Positions 32,010-40,740 are shown, counted from the first letter of the stretch. The stretch: DNA of 64,000 nt from Streptomyces sp. NBRC 109706 (GCF_000974485.1 NZ_BBOM01000011.1:558001-622000); one strand, 5' to 3'. Notes: a model not told the origin generated them from the letters alone. Program-made: numbers and translations.

Positions 32010-32708
32010 TCAACGCACCAGATCCAGCACGGGCAGCAGATCCTCGGGACGCCGGTCCACCGGCAGATGCCGCACCAGGTGCACCGCGCAGCCCAACGCC
32101 GTCGCCCCACCGTCGGCGCGCGCGTTGTCCCCCACCATCAGCGCCCGCTCGGGCGCCACCCCCAGCGCCTCGCAGGCATGGGCGAACAGCGCCGGATCGG
32201 GCTTCTGCACCCCGTGCTCAAAGCTCAACGCGAACGCGTCGACCAGGTCCAGCAGACCGTGCTCCCGGAAGACGGGCCGCAGATCCCAGCCGATGTTGCT
32301 CACCACGGCGATCCGCAGGCCGCGCTCCCGCAACGCGCGCAGCACCGGCCCGGTGTCCGGGTACGCGCGCCAGGCGGCCGGCTCCCGGTGCCGGTCGTAG
32401 AGCGCGTCGTACACCTCGGGCGCGCCCGGCAACGGCACCTGCTCGGCCAGCCGCACATACAGCTCCCGATGGCCCGAGGGATCGATGTCCCGCGCCTCCC
32501 ACAGCTCCCGCAGATCGGGCGGCACCCTGTCGGGCTCCGAGCCGCCCGGCAGCGCGCCCACCCGTTCCAGCTCCGCCGCGCGCCGCCGCGCCTCGTCCGC
32601 CGGGAGACTCACCCCCACCCGGTCCAGCCCCACCCGCAGCCAGTCCAGGGTCGGCTCGACGCGCAGCAGCGTCCCCGAGAAGTCGAAGAGCACACCCGAG
32701 ATCGTCAT
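32010..32708 (-). CDS. HAD superfamily hydrolase with DxSxT nucleophile motif
   Basis: A 232-residue HAD protein. Motif I reads LFDFSGTLLR (residues 7-16): the nucleophile Asp is kept but the second Asp of the usual DxDxT is Ser. Motif II is VVSN near residue 150, the lysine is in FEHGVQKPDPALF near 180, and motif III is MVGDNARADGGA near 203. The cap region holds many Arg residues. The missing general acid/base Asp argues against a standard phosphomonoesterase mechanism. The ATG has GGAGAGGAT upstream. It lies 44 nt downstream of the M56 peptidase gene and may be cotranscribed with it. Substrate unknown. Confidence 0.85.
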   Translation of the reverse strand: MTISGVLFDFSGTLLRVEPTLDWLRVGLDRVGVSLPADEARRRAAELERVGALPGGSEPDRVPPDLRELWEARDIDPSGHRELYVRLAEQVPLPGAPEVYDALYDRHREPAAWRAYPDTGPVLRALRERGLRIAVVSNIGWDLRPVFREHGLLDLVDAFALSFEHGVQKPDPALFAHACEALGVAPERALMVGDNARADGGATALGCAVHLVRHLPVDRRPEDLLPVLDLVR

Positions 32709-32752
32709 AGGACGATCCTCTCCCGGCCCGGGCCCGGGCGACCAGCCGAAGC

Positions 32753-33694
32753 TCAGCCGGTGAGCGCGGAAAGCCCCGGCGCGAACGCCACCAGCAGCGG
32801 CACCGCCGGCACCAGCGTCACCGCCGCCGTCAGCCGCAGCCGCCGCGAGGCGGACAGCCGACGCTCGGGCGCCAGCAGCCGACTCACCCGCTGCGGCACC
32901 TCGGTGTGCTCCGACGCGTGGCAGAAGACCCCGCGCCCCTCGTTCAACCCGACCAGCGCCAGCGCCGTGGTCAGCCGGCCGAACCGGCGGGACGCCATAT
33001 CGTCCGCCGACAGCTCCACCAGCCGGTGCACCTGCGCCTGGAACGCGGCGAACACCGGCACCCCGGGGAAGCCGCCCGCCAGCGCGCCGGCGCAGTGCTG
33101 GAGCCAGTGGTGACGGGCCCGCGCGTGCCCGCGCTCATGCGCCAACACCGCGTCCAGCTGCCGCCGGTTGAGCCGACGGAGCGCGGCCGTGGTGATCACC
33201 AGCCTCGGTGGCGTGCCGGGCAGCAGCCACGCGTCCGGACGCTCGTCCTCCAGCACGATCAGCCGCTCGGCCGATCCGGGCTCCTCACCCGGCAGCCGGG
33301 GCACCCGCGCCAACAGCTCGGCCCGGCGCCGACGCCGCAACGCCGAGGCCCGCCGCACCTCGCGGGTCAGCGCCACGGCCGTCCACAGACCGCCGCAGGC
33401 CAGCACCAACGCGATCAGCGCGGCCCACGGCTCGCTCGCCGGCGGCAGCGCGTAGGCGTCCACCACCACCGTGGGGGCCGGCGCGAACACCCCGCCGTGC
33501 ACGGCCCGCCACGCGGCGGCGCCCGACAGCGCCATCGCCAGCACACAGCACAGCAGCACGGCGGCCACCACGCACTGCCACATCCACAGGGCCAGGACCG
33601 GTTCGCGATCCGACCAGGAACCACGGGCCACCACCCGCGGCGCCACCGCCGCGGTGAGCGCGCCCAGCACCAGGAGCGTGATGGTGATCACCAT
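32753..33694 (-). CDS. M56-family membrane metallopeptidase (BlaR1/HtpX-like)
   Basis: Integral membrane zinc protease of 313 residues. Helices at roughly 1-20, 35-60, 85-110 and the C-terminus flank a cytoplasmic domain with HERGHARARHHWLQH near residue 187 (HExxH) and VELSADDMA near 227, supplying the third ligand. In Streptomyces such proteins are usually paired with a BlaI-type repressor; none is seen next to it. It is 76 nt downstream of the DUF5134 gene on the same strand and upstream of the HAD gene, so the three may form one transcript. The substrate is unknown. Confidence 0.87.
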   Translation of the reverse strand: MVITITLLVLGALTAAVAPRVVARGSWSDREPVLALWMWQCVVAAVLLCCVLAMALSGAAAWRAVHGGVFAPAPTVVVDAYALPPASEPWAALIALVLACGGLWTAVALTREVRRASALRRRRRAELLARVPRLPGEEPGSAERLIVLEDERPDAWLLPGTPPRLVITTAALRRLNRRQLDAVLAHERGHARARHHWLQHCAGALAGGFPGVPVFAAFQAQVHRLVELSADDMASRRFGRLTTALALVGLNEGRGVFCHASEHTEVPQRVSRLLAPERRLSASRRLRLTAAVTLVPAVPLLVAFAPGLSALTG

Positions 33695-33770
33695 GAACCC
33701 AGCCTAGAACGCGCCCGGCGCCCTGGCCTCCCTCGGGGGTGCCGGCGTGAGCAACGCCTCACCGGAACCC

Positions 33771-34325
33771 TCATCCCGCCAGCACCATCGTGAACATCCC
33801 CAGGGACAGAGCGAGTCGGCAGGCCGCCCCCACCTCGTCAGGACGGTGCGCCGCCCCCGTCTCCGTCTCCGCTCTCGTCTCCGCCGGTGCCGGTGCCGGT
33901 GCCGGGAGCAGGCGGGGCGCGGCCCGCAGCGCGTGCAGCCCGAAGTAGAGCAGCGCGGGGCCCGCCCAGCCCGGTGGGCCGTGCCCGGGGTGGTGGCCGC
34001 CGGCCATGGCCAGCGCCATGGCGAGCATCGCCGCGCCCTCCACCAGATGGTGCGCCCGGTGGCGCGCGCCGGCGCCCAGCGGCAGCGCCGCGCCCAGCGT
34101 GCTCGCCGCCGTCAGGGCGACCAGCAGCCAGGACGGGGGCGCGGCGCCGGCCACGCCACCCGCCATCGCCCACGCCATCAGCGCCATGCCGAACCCCATC
34201 GCGGCCTCAAGGCCCCGGTCCTGGCGCTCGGCGGGGCGGCACCGCCGCAGCCGCGCCAGGCAGTAGCCGCCGGTGCCCCCGCAGACCACGACCAGCAGCC
34301 AGTTCACCAGCACGGGCCCGTGCAT
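33771..34325 (-). CDS. DUF5134 membrane protein
   Basis: A 184-residue multi-pass membrane protein, start ATG at 34325 with GCGGAGGTGG 4-10 nt upstream. It has about five hydrophobic segments (VLVNWLLVVVCGGTGGYCLA at the N-terminus, MGFGMALMAWAMAGGVAG, WLLVALTAASTLGAALPL, HLVEGAAMLAMALAM and the C-terminal LALSLGMFTMVLAG). His-rich loops (AGARHRAHHLVEG, GGHHPGHGPPGW) may bind metal. It matches the DUF5134 type, often next to M56 peptidases in Streptomyces. Function unknown. The longer frame to 34454 would overlap the GNAT promoter and has no ribosome site. Confidence 0.8.
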   Translation of the reverse strand: MHGPVLVNWLLVVVCGGTGGYCLARLRRCRPAERQDRGLEAAMGFGMALMAWAMAGGVAGAAPPSWLLVALTAASTLGAALPLGAGARHRAHHLVEGAAMLAMALAMAGGHHPGHGPPGWAGPALLYFGLHALRAAPRLLPAPAPAPAETRAETETGAAHRPDEVGAACRLALSLGMFTMVLAG

Positions 34326-34441
34326 CGCCCACCTCCGCGCGGCCTGACAGGGCGGCCGTCCGGGCAGAGGCTTCCCGCGTCCGTGCCCCGCCACGGCGGC
34401 GCACGGGAGCGCGGGGGCGCGTGGACGTAGGATGCCGCACT

Positions 34442-34996
34442 GTGACGGCGACAACGGAGCTGACCTTCGACGAGGCGAACGAGGCGGACATCCCCGCCCT
34501 GGTGGCGTTGGTCGAGTCGGCCTACCGGGGCGAGGCCAGCCGCGCCGGCTGGACCACCGAGGCCGATCTGCTGGACGGCCGCCGAACCGACGCCGACGCC
34601 GTGCGCGAGCTGGTCGAGGACCGGGAGAGCCGGCTGCTCACCGTCCGGCGGGCGGGGGAGCTGGTGGCCTGCTGCCATCTGCGCAGGCCGCCCGCCGACC
34701 AGGGCGAGCCGCGCACCGCGTACTTCGGCATGTTCGCCGTCCGCCCCGGGCTGCAGGGCGAGGGCCTTGGCCGCCGCGTGCTGGCCGAGGCGGAGCGCCG
34801 GGCGGCGCACGACTGGGGCGCGGACCGCCTCAGGATGACGGTGATCTCCGCCCGTGAGTCGCTGATCGCCTGGTACGAGCGCCGTGGCTACACCCGCACC
34901 GGCGAGACCGAGCCCTTCCCCTACGGCGACGAGCGTTTCGGCCTGCCGCGCCGGCCCGATCTGCGGTTCGCCGTGCTGGTCAAGCCGCTGGGCTGA
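34442..34996 (+). CDS. GNAT family N-acetyltransferase
   Basis: Acetyl-CoA dependent transferase of 184 residues from the GTG at 34442. The fold is clear: beta strands with TFDEANEADIPALVALVESA at the start, FGMFAVRPGLQGEGLGRRVL near residue 100 (motif A, Q-x-x-G-x-G/R pyrophosphate loop), and LIAWYERRGYTRTGE near 145 (motif B). The substrate, an amine on a small molecule or protein, is unknown. Divergent from DUF5134 over 116 nt; its 3' end overlaps the convergent GDPD gene by 17 nt. Longer in-frame openings upstream lie in DUF5134 and are rejected. Confidence 0.9.
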   Translation: MTATTELTFDEANEADIPALVALVESAYRGEASRAGWTTEADLLDGRRTDADAVRELVEDRESRLLTVRRAGELVACCHLRRPPADQGEPRTAYFGMFAVRPGLQGEGLGRRVLAEAERRAAHDWGADRLRMTVISARESLIAWYERRGYTRTGETEPFPYGDERFGLPRRPDLRFAVLVKPLG

Positions 34997-35663
34997 CCGC
35001 CCGCACGATCTCGGGACGGTCGGTGACCACCCCGTCCAGGCCCAGCGCCCGCGCCCGGGCCAGCTCGTCGGCGGTGTTGACCGTCCAGCCGAGCACCGCG
35101 AGGCCCGCGGCCCGGCAGCGGCCCACCACCTCGTCGTCCAGCCGGGGCAGCTCGCCGGAGACCAGCGCACAGCCGAGCGCCACGGCGCGCTCCGGCGCAC
35201 TCGGCGTCGAGGTACCGGTGACCAACCCCCTCGGTACCTCGGGCAGCAGCGCGGCGACGGTGCTCAACGCGGTGTCGTGGAACGAGATCACGGTGACCCG
35301 GCGGTGCAGCCGGTGCCGCTCGACGAGGTCGGCCAGCCGCTCGGCCACGGCGGTGTCCTTGATCTCCACCTGAAGGTGCCCGCCGACCTCCGCCACCACC
35401 TCCTCCAGCGTCGGCACCCGCTCGCCCCGGCCGGCGTCGAGACTCCGCAACTCGGCCAGGGTCAGCTCGGCGACCGCCCCGTGCCCGTCGGTGGTGCGAT
35501 CCACCCGGGCGTCGTGCATCACCACCAGCGCGTCGTCCGCGCTCAGCCGGACATCCAGCTCGATCGCGTCCAGGCCGGCCCGCTCGGCCCTGCGGAAGGA
35601 ACGCAGCGTGTTCTCCGGCTCGACACCCATCAGCCCACGGTGCCCCACGGTCAGCAGCGACAT
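34980..35663 (-). CDS. Glycerophosphodiester phosphodiesterase
   Basis: Hydrolyses glycerophosphodiesters to glycerol 3-phosphate and an alcohol; 227 residues without signal peptide, so cytosolic. The catalytic motif is VGHRGLMGVEPENTLRSF (residues 6-23) with His7-equivalent and the Glu/Asn pair, followed by AIELDVRLSADDALVVMHDA (metal-binding Glu/Asp and His). EIKDT near residue 96 and GWTVNTADELARARALGLDG near 183 complete the TIM barrel. Start ATG at 35663. Its end overlaps the GNAT gene. It is divergent from DUF6421. Confidence 0.93.
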   Translation of the reverse strand: MSLLTVGHRGLMGVEPENTLRSFRRAERAGLDAIELDVRLSADDALVVMHDARVDRTTDGHGAVAELTLAELRSLDAGRGERVPTLEEVVAEVGGHLQVEIKDTAVAERLADLVERHRLHRRVTVISFHDTALSTVAALLPEVPRGLVTGTSTPSAPERAVALGCALVSGELPRLDDEVVGRCRAAGLAVLGWTVNTADELARARALGLDGVVTDRPEIVRAVSPAA

Positions 35664-35774
35664 GGCCCACACCCTAGAGCCCGCACGGAAGGGACCAACG
35701 GGACGCCCGGTTGATCGGGCAATCTTCACCGGATACCGTGGCTGTGCTGAATATTCTTCTGTGGAGGGTGGGTC

Positions 35775-37175
35775 ATGACGGAAAGTCTCGCGTCTATCGC
35801 GGCAACGGGCGACGGATTCACGGCGGACCGTGTGGTCTCTCATCCCGCCTGGCCGGTGCTCAGGGACGCCGTCGCGGCGATCCGACCCGCCCAGGCCAAG
35901 GACGGCTCGATCGACCTCGCCGCCGAAGGCGCCCCCGACCGGGCCGAGTTGACCCGCCGCGTCGAAGTGATCGTCGACGCCGTCCAGCGGCTCAGCCCGC
36001 TGCTGCCGCACGACGCCGCCTACCACCGGGCGCTCGTCGACGATCTGCGCCGCTGGGCCGAGGCCGGCTTCGGCGTCCCCGACTTCCTCGACTCGCTGCT
36101 CGCCTTCCAGCCGGCGGCCGAACGGGTCGACGGCCGCCAGCACCTGGTCGTCTTCCCGATGTACACCCAGAACGGCAACCCCGACCGCAACCTCGAAGCC
36201 CTCGTGCTCCGCGTGGTGTGGCCCGACTGGCTCGCCGAGCTGGAGCGCACCCGCTACGACAACCCGCTGTTCCTCGGCATCACCTTCGAGGACTTCACCG
36301 ACGGCTACGACACCAACTCGGCCGTCCTCTTCCCCGAGACCATCGCCGTGCGCGAGGCGCCCGCCCGGTTCTCCTGGGGCGGCATCTTCTGCGACCGCGA
36401 GGCCGCCAGGTTCCGCCGGGTGATCGGCGCCGCCAGCGAGGTGACCAGCCTGGAACTCCCCGAGGAGGCCAGGGGACTCCTCACCGACCAGCAGCGCTGC
36501 CAGCAGGCCTTCGTCCTGTGGGACATGGTCCACGACCGCACCCACAGCCATGGCGACCTGCCGTTCGACCCGTTCATGATCAAACAGCGCCAGCCGTTCT
36601 GGATGTACGGCCTGGAGGAGCTGCGCTGCGACCTCACCGCCTTCCACGAGGCCGGCCGCCTCGCCGCCGACGGCTATCCCCAGGGCCGCGACGTGCAGTA
36701 CACGGTGCTGCTCGACCGCCTCTTCCGGTTCCCCGTGACGGGCGCCAGGGTCCGCAACTACGACGGGCTCGGCGGCCAGCTCCTCTTCGCCTATCTGCAC
36801 CAGCACGACGCGCTCCGCTGGCGCGACAACCGCCTCACCGTCGACTGGGCCCGCGCCCGCGAGGTCACCGCCCAGCTGCGCGACGAGATCGAGACCCTCT
36901 ACCGCAGGGGCATCGACCGGCCGAAGATCGTGCACTGGCTGAAGTCCTACGACCTGGTCTCCCGCTACCTCGCCCCGCACCCGGGATCCGTCTGGGCCAA
37001 GGGCGCCGAGGCCCTCGACCTCGACCAGCCGCCGCGCCGCCTGGTGGACGACGTGCTGCCGGACGAGTTCCCGCTGAGCCTCTTCTACGAGGCGCTGGCC
37101 AAGAAGCTCCGTAAGGTGATCGAGTCCACCCGGGGCATCACCGCCGCCGACCAGGCCCCCACCAGGGCCGCCTGA
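35775..37175 (+). CDS. DUF6421 family protein
   Basis: A 466-residue soluble protein of the DUF6421 type, conserved in streptomycetes and of unknown function. It has no signal peptide or membrane segment. Distinctive stretches are DRQHLVVFPMYTQNGNPDRN-like (residues 120-140), WDMVHDRTHSHGDLPFDPFM near 250, with several conserved His and Asp that could bind metal, and EELRCDLTAFHEAG near 280. The ATG has GGAGGGTGGG upstream. It is first in a three-gene unit with an SDR oxidoreductase (46-nt gap) and a threonine-aldolase-like enzyme, which suggests one metabolic path. The HDRTHSHGD segment resembles metallohydrolase sites, but I do not assign an activity. Confidence 0.85.
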   Translation: MTESLASIAATGDGFTADRVVSHPAWPVLRDAVAAIRPAQAKDGSIDLAAEGAPDRAELTRRVEVIVDAVQRLSPLLPHDAAYHRALVDDLRRWAEAGFGVPDFLDSLLAFQPAAERVDGRQHLVVFPMYTQNGNPDRNLEALVLRVVWPDWLAELERTRYDNPLFLGITFEDFTDGYDTNSAVLFPETIAVREAPARFSWGGIFCDREAARFRRVIGAASEVTSLELPEEARGLLTDQQRCQQAFVLWDMVHDRTHSHGDLPFDPFMIKQRQPFWMYGLEELRCDLTAFHEAGRLAADGYPQGRDVQYTVLLDRLFRFPVTGARVRNYDGLGGQLLFAYLHQHDALRWRDNRLTVDWARAREVTAQLRDEIETLYRRGIDRPKIVHWLKSYDLVSRYLAPHPGSVWAKGAEALDLDQPPRRLVDDVLPDEFPLSLFYEALAKKLRKVIESTRGITAADQAPTRAA

Positions 37176-37221
37176 CCGCCGGCGCGCCCCCGGGCAGCAC
37201 GCTTCGACGAGGAGGCACCCG

Positions 37222-38001
37222 ATGAACAACCCCGTCCCAGGCGAGACCCCCAAGGCCGGGGGTGCGCTCGAAGGAGCCGTGATCGCCGTGGCCGGCGCCG
37301 GCGGCCCCGCCGGCCACGCCACCCTGCTGCGGCTGGCCGAGGCCGGCGCCGTCGTGGTCGCCGCCGACGCCGACCCCGCCCGGCTCGCCGAGGGCGTGGA
37401 CGCCGCCCGCTTCGCGCACGGCGGCGCCACCGTGATCGGCGACACGGTCGACCTGCTGCACCTCGACTCCGCCCGCGAGTGGGCCCAACGGACCGAACGC
37501 GAATACGGCCGGATCGACGGACTGGTGCACCTCGTCGGCGGCTGGCGCGGCTCGCCCACCTTCGCCGACACCGACCTCGCCGACTGGACGCTGCTGCACG
37601 ACCTCCTGGTGCGCACCGTCCAACACACCTCGCTCGCCTTCCACGCCCCGCTGGCCCGCTCGGGCAACGGCCGCTTCGTGCTGATCAGCGCCGCCGGCGC
37701 CAGCCGGCCCACCGCCGGCAACGCCGCCTACGCCGCCGCCAAGGCCGCCGCCGAGGCGTGGACGCTGGCGCTGGCCGACGACTACCGTAAGGCGGCGGCC
37801 GACGACGCCCCGCCGCCGGCCGCCGCCACCGTGCTGGTGGTCAAGGCGCTGGTCACCGAGGCCATGCGGGCCCAGAAGCCAAAGGCGAAATTCGCCGGCT
37901 TCACCGATGTCCACGACCTCGCCGACGCCGTCAGCCGGCTGTGGACCACCCCGACCGAGGAAGTGAACGGAAACCGCCTGTGGCTCACCCAGAAGCCGTG
38001 A
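37222..38001 (+). CDS. SDR family NAD(P)-dependent oxidoreductase
   Basis: Short-chain dehydrogenase of 259 residues. The cofactor motif is VIAVAGAGGPAGHATLLRLA (residues 14-33; GAGGPAG variant of TGxxxGxG). LVHLVGGWRG near 96 replaces the usual NNAG. The catalytic triad is Ser in LISAAGAS (about 155) and Tyr/Lys in NAAYAAAKAAAEAW (about 168-172). Start ATG at 37222 follows GAGGAGG. It sits between DUF6421 and the aldolase gene, whose GTG start overlaps its stop (GTGA). Substrate unknown; the operon suggests a hydroxy-amino-acid or related carbonyl. Confidence 0.93.
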   Translation: MNNPVPGETPKAGGALEGAVIAVAGAGGPAGHATLLRLAEAGAVVVAADADPARLAEGVDAARFAHGGATVIGDTVDLLHLDSAREWAQRTEREYGRIDGLVHLVGGWRGSPTFADTDLADWTLLHDLLVRTVQHTSLAFHAPLARSGNGRFVLISAAGASRPTAGNAAYAAAKAAAEAWTLALADDYRKAAADDAPPPAAATVLVVKALVTEAMRAQKPKAKFAGFTDVHDLADAVSRLWTTPTEEVNGNRLWLTQKP

Positions 38002-39074
38002 CCCCGCCCTTCGGCCCCACCGACGCCCGCCGCCACCACGACCCCGCCGTCCGCGGGTTCGCCTCCGACAACTACTCGGGCGCCCACCCCGAGGTGCTGG
38101 CCGCCATCGCCCTGGCCAACGGCGGACACCAGACGTCCTACGGCGGCGACGCCTACACCACCCACCTCGGCGACCTGTTCCGCCGCCACTTCGGCCCCCG
38201 CGCCGAGGTCTACCCCGTCTTCAACGGCACCGGCGCCAACGTCGTCGGCCTCCAAGCGCTCACCGACCGCTGGGGCGCGGTGATCACCACCACCGGCGCC
38301 CATATCAACGTCGACGAGTGCGGCGCCCCCGAACGGGTCGGCGGCCTCAAGCTGCTCACCGTCCCCACCCCGGACGGCAAGCTCACCCCGGAGCTGATCG
38401 CCCGCGAGGCGTTCGGCTTCGACGACGAGCACCGCGCCACGCCCCAGGTCGTCTCGCTCACCCAGAGCACCGAACTGGGCACCCTCTACACCCCCGACGA
38501 GATCCGCGCCATCGCCGACTTCGCCCACGAACACGGCATGGCCGTCCATGTGGACGGCGCCAGGCTGGCCAACGCCGCCGCCTCGCTCGACCTGCCGCTG
38601 GCGGCGTTCACCACCGACGTCGGCGTGGACCTGCTCTCCTTCGGCGGCACCAAGAACGGCCTGCTCCTCGGCGAGGCCGTCGTCGTCCTCGACCCGGAGC
38701 GGGTGCGCGCCATGCGCCATATCCGCAAGCTGTCCATGCAGTTGCCGTCGAAGATGCGGTTCGTCTCCGCCCAGTTCGAGGCGCTGCTCGCCGGCGACCT
38801 GTGGCTGCGCTCGGCCCGCCACGCCAACGCCATGGCCCGCCGCCTCGCGGCGGGCGTCGCCGACCTCGACGGCGTCCGGATCTGCCACCCGGTCCAGGCC
38901 AACGGCATCTTCGCCGAACTGCCCGTGGAGGTGAGCCGGCGGCTGATGAAGCGCTACGCGTTCTACTTCTGGAACGAACCGGCCGGCCAGGTGCGTTGGA
39001 TGTGCACCTTCGACACCACGGAGGAGGACGTCGACGCCTTCCTGGCCGCCCTACGCGACGAACTGGGCCGATAG
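37998..39074 (+). CDS. Threonine aldolase family PLP enzyme (beta-eliminating lyase)
   Basis: PLP-dependent fold-type I enzyme of 358 residues, starting at the GTG that overlaps the SDR stop. FASDNYSGAHPEVLAAIALA (residues 17-36) is the family start; FNGTGANVVGLQAL near 76 binds the cofactor phosphate; VDGARLANAA near 186 supplies the PLP-binding Asp, and SFGGTKNGLLLGEAVVV near 213 contains the Schiff-base lysine. It should cleave L-threonine or another beta-hydroxy amino acid to glycine and an aldehyde, which the neighbouring SDR could reduce. An in-frame ATG at 37941 lies inside the SDR gene and is less likely. A hairpin and repeat-rich spacer follow. Confidence 0.93.
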   Translation: MTPPFGPTDARRHHDPAVRGFASDNYSGAHPEVLAAIALANGGHQTSYGGDAYTTHLGDLFRRHFGPRAEVYPVFNGTGANVVGLQALTDRWGAVITTTGAHINVDECGAPERVGGLKLLTVPTPDGKLTPELIAREAFGFDDEHRATPQVVSLTQSTELGTLYTPDEIRAIADFAHEHGMAVHVDGARLANAAASLDLPLAAFTTDVGVDLLSFGGTKNGLLLGEAVVVLDPERVRAMRHIRKLSMQLPSKMRFVSAQFEALLAGDLWLRSARHANAMARRLAAGVADLDGVRICHPVQANGIFAELPVEVSRRLMKRYAFYFWNEPAGQVRWMCTFDTTEEDVDAFLAALRDELGR

Positions 39075-39795
39075 CCGCGGGTCGCTGGCCGCTGGGCTGA
39101 GCCGCGGCCGGGCCCGGCCGGCCCGTCGGCGGCGCGCGAACGCGCCAGCGACGAGCCGACACCGGACCCCGGCGCCGGTGCGGCCCGCTGCGGCTGCCCG
39201 CCGACGGTTGCCTTGCCAATCATGGGCCGGAGGTTGCCAGTGGCCGAGAGCCCGACTCCGCGTCAACGGCCGAAGGCCGGCGCGGGCGGCCGACGAGGCG
39301 GCGCCGCCTACGGCCGGGGGCCGGCCGGCCCGGTCGTGTGTTGATGCCCGCCGGCGGCGGTTTCGTCGGCCGCGGGCCGGGGGCCGTCGGTGGTGGGGCC
39401 CGGTGGGCCTGTTCCGGCTCGTCGTTGTGCCGACTCCGCCTGCGGCCGGGGGCTGGTCGGCCCGGTCGTGTGTTGATGCCCGCGGGCCGCGGGCCGGGGG
39501 CCGTCGGTGGTGGGGCCCGGAGGGCCTGTTCCGGCTCGTCGTTGTGCCGTGCCCGCTGGCGGCGACCTTGTCGGCCGCGTCCCGGGGCCGGCGGGTCCGT
39601 TGCGGCTCGTCGTCGTGCCGTGCTCGCTGGTGGCAGCCTTGCTGCCCGCGTGCCGTGCCCGCCGGCGGCAGCTCGAAGCTGTAACGGGCCCGCCCTCCGC
39701 CGCCCGTCGGCGGCGGAGGGCGGGCCATGGCCTCTCCCCGGACGAACAGCCAACCAGGCCCACGCCACGCGGCCGACAAAACTGCCGGCGGTGGG
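39075..39795. repeat. Repeat-rich non-coding spacer between convergent threonine aldolase and plsC
   Basis: A 721-nt gap with no supported gene. The + strand is strongly G/T-rich. One unit (39311-39433) recurs at 39443-39550 with a 15-nt deletion; each contains CGGCCCGGTCGTGTGTTGAT and, further on, GGTGGTGGGGCCCGG and TTCCGGCTCGTCGTTGTGCC. A third, more diverged copy of the last part follows at about 39590-39625. Open frames here are long on all frames only because stops are rare at this GC content. The region resembles the spacers at 6354-7695 and 48426-49102 in place and style, not in exact sequence. Confidence 0.75.
39131..39146. terminator. Hairpin after the threonine aldolase gene
   Basis: GGCGCG-CGAA-CGCGCC, a perfect 6-bp stem with a CGAA tetraloop, 57 nt after the stop. 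Likely the transcript end of the DUF6421 operon. Confidence 0.55.
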
Positions 39796-40512
39796 TCAGG
39801 GGTGGGAGGTCGGGGCCGGGGGGGCGCCGCCGCCGAGGTGGGCGGGGAGCCACCAGGCGTCCTCCGGCTTCTCCGGCTTGTCCGGATACGCCCGCTGCGC
39901 GGCGTCCAGCAGCTCGTGCACCCGCTCGCGCAGCCGCTCCGTGACGCTGGCGGCCGGCTCGTCCGGTTCGGCGAACAGCGGTTGGCCGATGCGGATGGTG
40001 ATCGGGATGTGGTTGCGCCGCAGATCCCGCTTGCGGCCCTTCGTCCACAGCCGCTGGGTGCCCCACAGCGCCACGGGCAGCAGCGGCACCTGCGCCTCCT
40101 GTGCCATCCGCGCCGCGCCGGACTTGAACTTCTTCAGCGTGAACGAGGGGGAGATCGTCGCCTCGGGGAAGACCCCGACGATCTCGCCCTCCCGCAGGGC
40201 CTTGAGCGCGGGGGCGAACGACTGGTCGCCCCTGGCGCGGTCCACCGGGATGTGCTTCATGGCGCGCATCAGCGGCCCCGACACCTTGTGCCGGAAGATC
40301 GACTCCTTGGCCATGAAGCGCACCAGCCGCTTGGCCGGGCGGCAGGCGAAGCCGGCGAAGATGAAGTCCATATAGCCGATGTGGTTGCTGGCCAGGACCG
40401 CGCCGCCCTGGCGCGGCACATGCTCGTCGCCGCTGATGTCGAAGCGCAGGTCGAGCACCTTGAACATCGTCCGCGCGGTGGCGATGACCGGCGGGTACAC
40501 GAACTCTGCCAT
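39796..40512 (-). CDS. plsC: Lysophospholipid acyltransferase (1-acylglycerol-3-phosphate acyltransferase type)
   Basis: Membrane-associated acyltransferase of 238 residues in phospholipid synthesis. The catalytic motif is NHIGYMD (NHx4D, about residues 42-48), with FPEATIS near 113 in place of FPEG and VPLLPVALWG near 145 as block IV. An N-terminal hydrophobic segment (YPPVIATARTMFKVL) may dock it to the membrane. The ATG at 40512 is preceded by GAGAAAGGG. It is convergent with the threonine aldolase gene across the repeat-rich spacer, and divergent from the thioredoxin gene. Acyl specificity cannot be told from sequence. Confidence 0.92.
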   Translation of the reverse strand: MAEFVYPPVIATARTMFKVLDLRFDISGDEHVPRQGGAVLASNHIGYMDFIFAGFACRPAKRLVRFMAKESIFRHKVSGPLMRAMKHIPVDRARGDQSFAPALKALREGEIVGVFPEATISPSFTLKKFKSGAARMAQEAQVPLLPVALWGTQRLWTKGRKRDLRRNHIPITIRIGQPLFAEPDEPAASVTERLRERVHELLDAAQRAYPDKPEKPEDAWWLPAHLGGGAPPAPTSHP

Positions 40513-40537
40513 GAAGGCCCTTTCTCAAGCGGCAACC

Positions 40538-40549
40538 TACGCAACCGTA
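40538..40549. promoter_or_regulatory. Inverted repeat upstream of plsC
   Basis: TACG-CAAC-CGTA lies 25 nt before the plsC start inside an AT-richer stretch with GGTTGC repeats on the minus strand. It could be a TetR-type operator for a lipid gene, but the regulator is unknown. Confidence 0.35.
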
Positions 40550-40740
40550 ACTTCCGGCGTGGCCCGATGGTGCCCGAAAGCGCAGGCGATCGCCACCCCG
40601 GCGGCGGAGGCGCTGGCCGGGGGCGTCGCCAGATGGCCCGATCCGGGCGGGAGTTGGGGGCCTTGTCGGGAAGAAAAAGCACCTCTGGCACGCTGTGCGG
40701 GGAACAGGACGAGCCAACCAGCGTGCGGGAGGGGGACGCC

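Noticed and set aside
39178..39684. 168-codon plus-strand frame in the second spacer
   Set aside because: Low-complexity Arg/Gly/Val sequence that follows the DNA repeats; no start context and no recognised domain.
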